Assembly: GCA_947258435.1 (NCBI GenBank)
Contig: CAMYID010000004.1
Span: 62,001 to 126,000 of the forward strand
DNA: 64,000 nucleotides
Direction of reading: 5' to 3'
Source: an uncultured Alphaproteobacteria bacterium
GTDB taxonomy: Bacteria > Pseudomonadota > Alphaproteobacteria > UBA11222
In this document: positions 37,019-45,089 of the stretch, one piece after another
How the letters are laid out: the number at the start of each line of letters is the position of its first letter
How positions within the stretch are numbered: position 1 is the stretch's first letter
Program-made: the position numbers and the translations under genes
The notes under the pieces: generated by a model
What the model was told of the DNA's origin: nothing
The model's input: only the letters and a program-made list of their open reading frames with translations
Databases searched by the model: none

Positions 37019-38221
37019 TTAGTGGTGCGGTTCCGGCTTTTGCAGAACGCCTTTGGCTTCCAGCTCGCCGATCTGCCCGTCGGAAAGTTCAAGCCAGCTT
37101 GCAAGCAAAGTGTGGTTGTCGGCACCAAGCTCGGGCACGGTTGATCTGATCCGGGCTTCCGCTTCATGCATGCGCAGCGGTGTATTGGGAACCAGGAACG
37201 GACCTGCCCCATCGTCGATTTCAACCCCGCTCTTGCGATATTGCGACTGCTCGCTTTGCAGGGCTTCAAGCACTGTATTGAACTTCGCCACCGGGCAGCC
37301 GCCTTCGCGGATAATCTGCTCGCATTCTGCGGCGGTGCGGTTGCTTGCCCATTCTTCGAGCGCATTCATCAGCCTGCCCCAGTTCTCTACCCGCTCGGGC
37401 GTATTCAGCGGATATTTCTCCAGCCATTCAGGATGGCCGACCGCATTGACCAGATCGACGAAATTCTTGGGCGATAGCGGGTTGACGACAAAGAAGCCTT
37501 CTCTTGCGCGCAGGGCGCGGTATTTTTGCCGCGGCACCGGCTTGTCATGCTGCGATTCCTGCAGCTCATAAGCCTGAATATTGAAGATCACATCGGCCAT
37601 GGCGATGTCGATTTCCTCGCCCCGCCCGGTGCGTTCACGCCGGAACAGCGCTGCAAGGATCGCCGTTGTCCCATGCACCCCGGTCATGTAATCGGCAAAC
37701 GGAACCGAGCCATTGAGCGGCAGCTCCATGCCGTCCTGATGCGAAATCATGGTGAGGTCAAGCCCTGCTGAGGCATGGATGATCGGTGCATAAGCGGAGT
37801 AACCCGCCGCCGGCCCGTCCTGGCCATAGCCTGACATATTACAATAGACAATCCTGGGGTTACGCGCTGTCATCGCGTCAAAGCCAAGGCCAAATCCGCG
37901 CAATACGCCGGGGCGAAAATTCTGCACCGCGACATCAGCCTTCTCGACAAGTTGCAGGACAAGTTCCGCACCTTCAGGGTTTTTAAGATCGACGCAGATG
38001 CTCTGCTTGCCGGCATTGAGTTGGCCAAAATAGGGGGTTTTGCCCTGACGCCGGGGCGAGGCACCGCGCAGCAGATCGCCGACAGGCGGTTCGATCTTGA
38101 TGACTTCCGCCCCAAGATCCGCCATCAGCCGGGTACAATAGGGTCCCGCGATAACACCGGTAAAGTCGAGAACCCGCACCCCGTCGAGCGCGCCGGGCGT
38201 CAGATGCGCGTGAATGGACAT
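37019..38221 (-). CDS. CaiB/BaiF family CoA-transferase, copy 1 of the trio
   Basis: 400 residues from the ATG at 38221 (GGGGAGA upstream); the frame extends 24 codons further without homology. N-terminal GVRVLDFTGVIAGPYCTRLM, IEPPVGDLLRGA, YAPIIHASAGLDL and the probable catalytic Asp in FADYMTG. First gene of three tandem class III CoA-transferases. Since these form dimers, the paralogues could also mix as heterodimers, as known for benzylsuccinate CoA-transferase BbsEF; this is speculation. Confidence 0.9.
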   Translation of the reverse strand: MSIHAHLTPGALDGVRVLDFTGVIAGPYCTRLMADLGAEVIKIEPPVGDLLRGASPRRQGKTPYFGQLNAGKQSICVDLKNPEGAELVLQLVEKADVAVQNFRPGVLRGFGLGFDAMTARNPRIVYCNMSGYGQDGPAAGYSAYAPIIHASAGLDLTMISHQDGMELPLNGSVPFADYMTGVHGTTAILAALFRRERTGRGEEIDIAMADVIFNIQAYELQESQHDKPVPRQKYRALRAREGFFVVNPLSPKNFVDLVNAVGHPEWLEKYPLNTPERVENWGRLMNALEEWASNRTAAECEQIIREGGCPVAKFNTVLEALQSEQSQYRKSGVEIDDGAGPFLVPNTPLRMHEAEARIRSTVPELGADNHTLLASWLELSDGQIGELEAKGVLQKPEPHH

Positions 38222-38556
38222 GAATTTCTCCCCTGCAGAGTTTGTTGTTCTTATGCGTGCAGCATCGTGGCGGCCCGTCATTTCTTTTGCCAATGATGCG
38301 GTGATGCGCGCCTGAGGTAAATAGGGGAAAGCGGAATTTATTAATTCAAATAACTGTTAGATTTTATGCGCTTAAGCGTAACCAGGCGCGGCCGCTGTTC
38401 AGTCAGCGATATCCAGCAGCGTCTCATCCCGTTGCGGGGCTTCGATCAACAAGGTCGCGGCGGCACGGAAGCCGTGCAATTGGCAGATGTGCAATACTGC
38501 TCATGCCGCCGATAATAAGCTGAGTTGACGGTTCCGAAAAGCAGCAGAGGTCACGA
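38222..38556. other. 335-base intergenic region with a possible gene remnant
   Basis: Upstream of the CoA-transferase trio. AT-rich DNA at 38325-38370 probably holds its promoter, and a perfect 10-bp palindrome CGCTTAAGCG lies at 38369-38378. On the minus strand 38497-38399 is an open stretch of about 33 codons ending in LLIEAPQRDETLLDIAD and a stop. Its composition looks protein-like but it has no good start, so it may be the tail of a decayed gene. I do not recognise it. Confidence 0.35.
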
Positions 38557-39282
38557 TCAGTGGAAATGAGGGGCCGGAGCTCTTGCCCGCCGATAGACTG
38601 AGATCAGGTAAAAGCTCAGAAACAGGGCGAGATACAGCTCCTGCACTTCGCTGGAACGAATATCGAAAGGAAACGGCACAACACGGTCAAAGGCGTAGAA
38701 AATTTCTTCGGGCAACCGTACGAGCATGATGACAAGGCCCACCGGCATACAGGCGGCAGGCGGTATGATCCAATAGCGCCAATCCTCCTGCCCGCCAATG
38801 GCGATATGGCCGCGCCAATGTAGTAGCGGCAGGAAAAGGCCGCCGATCACGGCCCAGAATACAAGGAGCAGCCGTGGTTTCTGATCGAGCCAACTGCTCA
38901 TATTATGCAGATTGGTTTCCCCCTGATCGTTAAGCGCGTCAACAGTTTCAGGTGTGGCCCAGCCAAAATAATGTTGCCCCCAGCTAATCTCCTCCCCGGC
39001 GAAATATAGTGCGCCAATTCCATGCAGAAGGAACCAGATTGCTATATAAGGGCGGGGAAATTTGTGACGGTGGGCGAGCAGCAGGATGCCTAGCACGATT
39101 GTAGGCAGCAGGAACAAAGCGGTCAGATTTTCTATTGCGCCATGTTCGCCTTCCACCCATTCAAGATAGAATGGCAGAAAGAAATAGCGCGACAGGTAAA
39201 TCGCCGCCAGCATGACCAGCGGAAAGACCAGCCAGACGCGCGCGGACAGGTGATTGCGTGAAGATGTCTGAAATTCGGGCAT
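38557..39282 (-). CDS. Multi-spanning membrane protein of unknown function
   Basis: 241 residues with about six hydrophobic helices. The most distinctive part is FAGEEISWGQHYFGW near residues 94-108, followed by DQGETNLHNMSSW near 118-130: conserved-looking acidic and aromatic residues in a loop between membrane helices, a pattern I have seen in uncharacterised membrane proteins. The C-terminus is cytoplasmic-like and basic (YRRARAPAPHFH). It stands alone, divergent from the LysM gene. No function is assigned. Confidence 0.75.
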   Translation of the reverse strand: MPEFQTSSRNHLSARVWLVFPLVMLAAIYLSRYFFLPFYLEWVEGEHGAIENLTALFLLPTIVLGILLLAHRHKFPRPYIAIWFLLHGIGALYFAGEEISWGQHYFGWATPETVDALNDQGETNLHNMSSWLDQKPRLLLVFWAVIGGLFLPLLHWRGHIAIGGQEDWRYWIIPPAACMPVGLVIMLVRLPEEIFYAFDRVVPFPFDIRSSEVQELYLALFLSFYLISVYRRARAPAPHFH

Positions 39283-39528
39283 GGTCTGGCAAAGTTCCCC
39301 TGGCTGTTGCTTGTGTCTGACCGCAAGCGACCGTCAGGCACCCGGCGCGCATCTTAGGGGGCTGCATTTGTCACTGCAACATGGGCGGCGCAGTCGTGTC
39401 GCGGGAGCTTTATGACGTCCGCAGCGACAATAAATTTTGCCGGAACTGCTGTGCCATCGCGTGAGTTGCTGTGCTTTCGGATGACAAGCTAGTAATGTTG
39501 TGATCAGGTCGCGGCAAGGGAGAATCGG

Positions 39529-40716
39529 ATGAGCGAACAGGATCAGTCTAAGGTGCCATTGCCGCGGCGCAGCGTGATCGCCGCGACGATTGCTGCCGTG
39601 GTTGCCGTAACTCTTGGTGTGACCGGTGTCGTTTTCTGGCAGTCGGGGCAGTCCGGCGGGCCACAGGGGCAAGAGCCGCCGATTGCCACCGCCCCGGGCG
39701 AGCGGGTGGTGCAGCCATTGGCGGATACAGCTGCGGGCGCTTCGGATGAGGGGCGTTCAGGGGCGGAAGGTACGGCCCCCGATCAGGTGCCGGAAGCCGT
39801 AACGGCGGACTCGTCCCGCTCCTCTGCATATCCGGCAGCGCCCGGGGCGGCGTTGTTGCCCCCAAGCTTTGATATCGTCCGCGTGTCACCTGAGGGGCGT
39901 GCGGTCATTGCGGGCAGGGCCGCACCCGGTGCACAGGTGACGATATCGGCCGGGGACACAGAAATCGGTACCGTGACCGCGGACGATAAGGGCGATTGGG
40001 TATTGGTGCCCGATGCCCCGATCCCGTCAGGTGATCAGATCTTGTCCCTGCAGGCGGAATCGGACGGCAGCGGCATGGTTGCTTCCAGTCAATCGGCCAT
40101 TATTTCAATCCCGGAACGTCCCGATGAGGAAGTGCTGGTCGCGATCGCTCAACCCGATGCCCCGACACGTCAGCTTGCGCAGGGATCTGCGGGCAATATG
40201 GGGCTGGTGCCTGCTGACAAACCGTTTGTATCGGTCGCCGCGATTGACCTGACATTGGCTGGTGAAGCTGCCGACGACAGTGCCGGTCGCAATATGGCTA
40301 TTTTTTCCGGTCGTGCGCCAGCGGGCGGTCGCGTCAATCTGTATCTCGATGAGCAGTTTATCGGCACGACAAGTGCCAATAATTCGGGGGTCTGGTTGTT
40401 GCGCAGCGACATGGCAGTGTCTGAAGGGGCGCACCGGTTGCGCGTCGATCAGATCGGGGCGGGCGGTGAGGTCTTGCTGCGCGCGGCAGTGCAGTTTGTG
40501 CGTCAGGCGACCGGCAGCCTGTCGATTGCAGCGCAGCAGGTTCATATATTGCGCGGCAATTATTTATGGCAGATCGCCCGTAATCTGTTCGGGGCGGGAC
40601 ATGCCTTCAGCTATATCTACAAAGAAAACCAGGATCAGATTCGCGACCCGGATCTGATCTATCCGGGGCAGATATTTGCCATTCCGGTTGCCCCCGCAAC
40701 AGACGGGGCGCCTTAG
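39529..40716 (+). CDS. Envelope protein with Ig-like domains and C-terminal LysM
   Basis: 395 residues. A single N-terminal membrane anchor (IAATIAAVVAVTLGVTGVVF near 21-40) precedes an Ala/Gly/Pro-rich linker, then two Ig-like beta domains (VIAGRAAPGAQVTISAGD and IFSGRAPAGGRVNLYLDE), and a LysM domain at the end (LRGNYLWQIARNLFGAG to YPGQIFAIP). It should be held in the inner membrane and bind peptidoglycan. The next gene starts one base after its stop, so the pair is translationally coupled. Function of the pairing is unknown. Confidence 0.85.
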   Translation: MSEQDQSKVPLPRRSVIAATIAAVVAVTLGVTGVVFWQSGQSGGPQGQEPPIATAPGERVVQPLADTAAGASDEGRSGAEGTAPDQVPEAVTADSSRSSAYPAAPGAALLPPSFDIVRVSPEGRAVIAGRAAPGAQVTISAGDTEIGTVTADDKGDWVLVPDAPIPSGDQILSLQAESDGSGMVASSQSAIISIPERPDEEVLVAIAQPDAPTRQLAQGSAGNMGLVPADKPFVSVAAIDLTLAGEAADDSAGRNMAIFSGRAPAGGRVNLYLDEQFIGTTSANNSGVWLLRSDMAVSEGAHRLRVDQIGAGGEVLLRAAVQFVRQATGSLSIAAQQVHILRGNYLWQIARNLFGAGHAFSYIYKENQDQIRDPDLIYPGQIFAIPVAPATDGAP

Positions 40717-40717
40717 C

Positions 40718-42640
40718 GTGCGAGCGTTCGCAGCCGGAACAGAAGATTCCGATTGGCCCGAAAACCATTGGAAAACGCTTGCGACGATGTTGCCCTATCT
40801 GTGGCCGCAAGGGCAGCCGGGATTGCGGCTGCGTGTCGTGCTGGCCATGGTTTTGCTGCTGATATCCAAGCTGATCATCGTTTATGTGCCGTTTCTTTAT
40901 AAGGCGGCTGTCGACAGTTTGAGCGGCGGGGCCGCTCTTGAGGGGGCGGATATCGCGACACGCGTTGCGCGTCACATCGATCTGCTGGCGGTGCCGCTTG
41001 TCCTGATCATTGCCTATGGTGTGGCGCGCGCGCTGCACCAGCTTTTTGCCCAGGGGCGCGATGCGATCTTTGCCGATGTCGGTCAGCATGCAATGCGGCA
41101 AATCGCCCTTCGGACCTTTCGGCATGTGCATGGCCTGTCATTGCGTTTCCATCTTGAACGGCGCACCGGCGGGTTAAGCCGGGTCATTGATCGCGGCATC
41201 AAGGGCATTGATTTTCTGCTGCGCTTCACCCTGTTCAATATCGCGCCGACACTGATCGAAATCCTGCTGGTGGCGGGAGTAATGTTCTATGTTTTCGACA
41301 TCTGGTTCATGCTGGCGACGCTGGCGATTGTTGTGGTCTATGTCTGGTTTACCTTCAAGGTCACCGAATGGCGCACAAAGCATCGACGGATCATGAATGA
41401 CCGCGATACCGAGGCGAATACAAAGGCGATCGACAGCCTGCTGAATTTCGAAACCGTCAAATATTTCAATAATGAAGCGCATGAGAGCGCGCGTTACGAT
41501 AGCGCTCTGGCGGGCTATCAGAAGGCTGCTGTGACAACGCAGAAAAGCCTGGCTTTTCTGAATGGCGGGCAGGGAACCATCATTGCGATCGGATTGGCGC
41601 TTGTGATGCTGATGGCGGCAAATGGCGTGATCGAGGGGCGGTTGAGCCTTGGTGATTTCGTGCTCGTCAATGCGATGCTGATCCAGCTTTTCGTGCCGCT
41701 TAACCTGCTGGGCTCGGTCTATCGGGAAATCAAGCAATCGCTGATCGATATGGAGACGATGTTCAACCTGCTCGATGAGCCGGCGGAAATCGAGGATATC
41801 CCCGATGCGCCGGATCTGGCTGTCGGGGCGGGGGAAATCCGCTTTGAGCGGGTCAGTTTCGCTTATGAGCCCGAGCGGCCAATTCTCAAGGATGTATCCT
41901 TTACGCTAGCGCCCGGGCGCAAGCTTGCCATAGTCGGGCCAAGCGGTGCGGGTAAATCGACCATATCGCGGCTTCTGTTCCGCTTCTACGATCTTGCGGC
42001 GGGCAAAATCACGATTGACGGTCAGGACATATCAAAGGTGACCCAGCACTCTTTGCGTGCCGCCATCGGCATGGTGCCTCAGGATACAGTGCTGTTTAAC
42101 GATACCATTCGCTATAATATCCGCTACGGGCGACCCGATGCCTCCGATGCGGAGGTGGCGGAAGCCGCGCGGCACGCCCATATCGCCGGATTTGTCGACA
42201 GCCTGCCCAAAGGCTATGAGGCACGGGTCGGCGAGCGGGGGCTCAAGCTTTCAGGCGGGGAAAAGCAGCGGGTTGCGATCGCGCGGACATTGCTGAAGTC
42301 ACCGCGGATTCTGGTGCTTGATGAGGCGACTTCGGCCCTCGATACCCATACGGAACGTGAGATACAGTCATCATTGGCGGAGATTGCGGAAGGTCGGACC
42401 ACACTTGTCATCGCCCATCGTCTGTCGACGATCGTTGATGCGGATGAAATATTGGTGCTGGAAGCGGGCAGCATTGTCGAACGCGGCACCCATGCGGCAC
42501 TATTGGCGCATAATGGCGCTTATGCAGATTTGTGGCGGCGGCAACTGGACGAAGCCGCATCGGCTTCGCAGGAGGTGCCGGCAGGGCAGCGGGCAGAGGG
42601 TGATATCGCTTTGAAATCTGCGGGAACCGTGCCGCTATAG
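40718..42640 (+). CDS. Atm1/HMT1-type ABC exporter (permease-ATPase)
   Basis: 640 residues from the GTG at 40718; an earlier ATG at 40676 would overlap the LysM gene by 41 bases. Six transmembrane helices in the first half, then an ATPase with Walker A GPSGAGKST, signature LSGGEKQRVAIARTLL, Walker B ILVLDEATSAL and the H-loop VIAHRLSTI. The segment NFETVKYFNNEAHE is typical of the Atm1/ABCB7/HMT1 branch, which exports glutathione-bound sulfur or metals. This suggests metal or persulfide handling, in line with the persulfide enzyme elsewhere in the window. Confidence 0.92.
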   Translation: MRAFAAGTEDSDWPENHWKTLATMLPYLWPQGQPGLRLRVVLAMVLLLISKLIIVYVPFLYKAAVDSLSGGAALEGADIATRVARHIDLLAVPLVLIIAYGVARALHQLFAQGRDAIFADVGQHAMRQIALRTFRHVHGLSLRFHLERRTGGLSRVIDRGIKGIDFLLRFTLFNIAPTLIEILLVAGVMFYVFDIWFMLATLAIVVVYVWFTFKVTEWRTKHRRIMNDRDTEANTKAIDSLLNFETVKYFNNEAHESARYDSALAGYQKAAVTTQKSLAFLNGGQGTIIAIGLALVMLMAANGVIEGRLSLGDFVLVNAMLIQLFVPLNLLGSVYREIKQSLIDMETMFNLLDEPAEIEDIPDAPDLAVGAGEIRFERVSFAYEPERPILKDVSFTLAPGRKLAIVGPSGAGKSTISRLLFRFYDLAAGKITIDGQDISKVTQHSLRAAIGMVPQDTVLFNDTIRYNIRYGRPDASDAEVAEAARHAHIAGFVDSLPKGYEARVGERGLKLSGGEKQRVAIARTLLKSPRILVLDEATSALDTHTEREIQSSLAEIAEGRTTLVIAHRLSTIVDADEILVLEAGSIVERGTHAALLAHNGAYADLWRRQLDEAASASQEVPAGQRAEGDIALKSAGTVPL

Positions 42641-42759
42641 CGTGGGTGGCCTCAGGCATGTGAATGCGGCACGCATGCAAGGGCGCGCGACCGGCCCGCG
42701 ACGGGTATATTGTTCTGTAAGGTGCGCCATAGGTGATGGTGCAGTAAAAAGGAAAAGAT

Positions 42760-43452
42760 GTGCTTGATTCGATGACCTCAATATTGGCGCCGATCCATCG
42801 TGAGGGACATAAGTTCCTTGCAATATTTGCTGCGGTTACCTTCATTCTTTTCTTTATTGCCGCACCGCTTGGCTGGATCGGCGTTGTTCTGACCTTGTGG
42901 TGCGCATATTTCTTCCGCGATCCCGAACGGGTCACTCCTGCGGGAGATGGGCTTGTTGTCAGTCCTGCCGATGGTGTGGTTTCGGCCATCGAACAGGTTG
43001 CGCCACCGGTTGAGCTTGAAATGGGCGAAACGCCGATGACGCGGGTCAGTGTGTTCATGAATGTATTCAACTGTCATGTGAACCGCATGCCCATCAGCGG
43101 GGAAATTGTCGCCATTGCCTACACGCCGGGTAAATTCGTCAATGCCTCCCTCGATAAGGCGAGTGAGGATAATGAACGCAATGCGCTGCGCATCAAGGGG
43201 CTTGCGGGGCAGGAAATTGCGGTGGTGCAGATTGCGGGGCTTGTGGCGCGTCGTATTGTCTGCTGGAGCAAACAGGGGCAGTCGCTGCGCGTGGGCGGCC
43301 GTTTTGGTATGATCAGGTTCGGCAGTCGGGTTGATGTCTATTTGCCCGAGGGAACAGCGCCGCTTGTCGCACTTGGCCAGACGATGATTGCCGGTGAAAC
43401 CGTGATCGCCGAAATCGGCCGGTCCGAAGCCCGGGCGGGCCTGCGGCAATAG
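42760..43452 (+). CDS. psd: Phosphatidylserine decarboxylase proenzyme (short form)
   Basis: 230 residues. Two N-terminal hydrophobic segments anchor it. The self-cleavage site is Gly188-Ser189 in IRFGSRVD; the serine becomes the pyruvoyl cofactor. [13 protein letters not shown] and [10 protein letters not shown] are family segments. It makes phosphatidylethanolamine from phosphatidylserine in the inner membrane. The start is GTG 42760 with AAGGA seven to eight bases before it. The synthase gene follows 40 bases later, so both steps are encoded together. Confidence 0.95.
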   Translation: MLDSMTSILAPIHREGHKFLAIFAAVTFILFFIAAPLGWIGVVLTLWCAYFFRDPERVTPAGDGLVVSPADGVVSAIEQVAPPVELEMGETPMTRVSVFMNVFNCHVNRMPISGEIVAIAYTPGKFVNASLDKASEDNERNALRIKGLAGQEIAVVQIAGLVARRIVCWSKQGQSLRVGGRFGMIRFGSRVDVYLPEGTAPLVALGQTMIAGETVIAEIGRSEARAGLRQ

Positions 43453-43492
43453 GCGAAGGGGCGCGTCACGTCACGATGAAGGATAGCGCAAA

Positions 43493-44290
43493 ATGGCCTT
43501 AAATGATCGGAAGCTGCGACAATTGCCAGTGCGCAGCCTTGCCCCAAATATTCTCACGGTATTGGGGCTTTGTGCGGGTTTGACGGCATTGCGTTTTGCG
43601 CTACAGGGCCAGTTTGAAAAAGCAATTATCGCGGTGATCGTGGCGGCGGTCATCGATGCGCTGGATGGTCGGGTCGCCCGGTTTCTCAAAGGGGCGACCA
43701 AGTTTGGCGCCGAGCTTGATTCCCTTGTCGATTTCGTCAATTTCGGCGTTGTGCCGGTGCTGGTTCTTTATCTGTGGAATTTGCAGGATCTGGGGGGGCT
43801 TGGCTGGATCGCGGTGCTGGGTTTTGCGGTTTGCTGCGCCTTGCGGCTGGCGCGGTTCAACACAGCGCTCGACACACCCGACAAGCCTGTCTGGGGCAGC
43901 AAGTTTTTTGTCGGCGTTCCCGCCCCTTCAGGGGCAGGACTTGCGGTTCTGCCGGTCATCTTGTCGTTTCTGGGGTGGGACTGGGTCGCCGATGCGCCCT
44001 TTCTTGTGGCGCTTTATACCGGAGGCATCGCGGCGCTGATGGTCAGCCATATTCCCACATTTTCTTTCAAGGGGATGAGCGTCCGGCGCGATATGGTTAT
44101 GCCGATCCTGCTGATTGTCGGGCTTGGTGCCGCGGTGCTGCTCAGCTATCCGTGGGGATTTCTTACCGTGCTGGGGATTGGCTATTTCGCGCTTATCCCC
44201 TTCAGTATTCTGCGTTATCGCCGTTATGCGTCGGGCGGTGAATTGCTGGCCGCGCAAGAGGTGGATCAGGATGACGCTCCTGTCCCCTGA
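43493..44290 (+). CDS. pssA: CDP-diacylglycerol-serine O-phosphatidyltransferase
   Basis: 265 residues, membrane protein with about eight helices. The CDP-alcohol phosphotransferase motif is complete: Asp55, DGRVAR at 58-63, then Gly72, Asp76 and Asp80 (KFGAELDSLVD). It makes phosphatidylserine, the substrate of the decarboxylase encoded just upstream. Downstream of the stop, in the gap to the converging oxidoreductase gene, a GCCGG/CCGGC stem near 44302-44321 may help end the transcript, but there is no T-tract. Confidence 0.94.
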   Translation: MALNDRKLRQLPVRSLAPNILTVLGLCAGLTALRFALQGQFEKAIIAVIVAAVIDALDGRVARFLKGATKFGAELDSLVDFVNFGVVPVLVLYLWNLQDLGGLGWIAVLGFAVCCALRLARFNTALDTPDKPVWGSKFFVGVPAPSGAGLAVLPVILSFLGWDWVADAPFLVALYTGGIAALMVSHIPTFSFKGMSVRRDMVMPILLIVGLGAAVLLSYPWGFLTVLGIGYFALIPFSILRYRRYASGGELLAAQEVDQDDAPVP

Positions 44291-44368
44291 TACAGGAAGT
44301 GCCGGCATTACAGCCCCGGCGGTTATTCCGGTTCCTATGGGTTCCCCGGGCAGCCGATGGGGGCGTGA

Positions 44369-45013
44369 TCAGCTCTGCGCGGCCTGTTCCGCCTGAAAGG
44401 CCCCGTCCAGCGCCTGCACCAGTGTTTCCGGTTCCTGCGCGCCCACCAGCAGATATTTATTGGCGATAACATAGGCCGGCACACCCTGAATTCCGACCTG
44501 CCGTGCGGTGGCATCCTCGCTTCGGATCAGCGCTTCATCGGCATCGGTAGCGAGCAGTTTCATCACGATGTCGGTATCCATTCCGACCTCAGCAGCGATA
44601 TCGAGCAGTACCGCGTGATCGCCAATATCCTGACCTTCCGTGAAATAGCGGCGGAACAATGTTTCCACCACTGCGGGCTGGAGGTTTACGCTATGGGCCC
44701 AGCGGATCAGACGGTGTGCGTCCAATGTGTTGGGGGAGCGGGAAATCTTGTCAAAATTGAATGTAATTCCAAGCGCTTCGCCAGCTTCCAGCAAGGCGTC
44801 CATCACCTCGCCCTTGCCTTTTTTTTCACCGAATTTGCGGCGCAGATGTTCTTTACGGTCCATGCCGCCACGGGGCATATCCGGGTCCAGCTGGAACACG
44901 CGATAGGCCAGGTCGATTGGCATATCCGCGCGGCTGGCCAGCGCCAGCTCCATGCGTTTTTTGCCGATATAACACCAAGGGCATACCGGATCGGAGATGA
45001 TATCGAGCTGCAT
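44369..45013 (-). CDS. DsbA-family oxidoreductase (FrnE-like)
   Basis: 214 residues with a CPWC active site at residues 11-14 (DPVCPWCYIGKK) and a helical insert typical of FrnE/DsbA-like cytoplasmic thiol oxidoreductases. The late GIQGVPAYVIANKYLLVGAQ segment supplies the cis-proline loop (GVPA). No signal peptide is seen, so it acts in the cytoplasm. 2-hydroxychromene-2-carboxylate isomerase is related and would suit an aromatic degrader, but the CxxC pair favours a redox role. Converges with pssA. Confidence 0.88.
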   Translation of the reverse strand: MQLDIISDPVCPWCYIGKKRMELALASRADMPIDLAYRVFQLDPDMPRGGMDRKEHLRRKFGEKKGKGEVMDALLEAGEALGITFNFDKISRSPNTLDAHRLIRWAHSVNLQPAVVETLFRRYFTEGQDIGDHAVLLDIAAEVGMDTDIVMKLLATDADEALIRSEDATARQVGIQGVPAYVIANKYLLVGAQEPETLVQALDGAFQAEQAAQS

Positions 45014-45089
45014 GAAACAAAGCCTAGCCTATTCACGCGCCGCTGTTAACAGTTTTACCGCAATCTGCTTCAGAGCGGCGGCAACCGGA

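Noticed and set aside
14698-38221. Reading the island as a steroid degradation locus (HsaC, HsaD, HsaE, HsaF, HsaG-like enzymes plus monooxygenases)
   Set aside because: Ring-hydroxylating dioxygenase with beta subunit, ferredoxin, reductase and cis-dihydrodiol dehydrogenase is the biphenyl or alkylbenzene pattern; no KstD, KshA/B, HsaA/B or sterol side-chain genes are seen.
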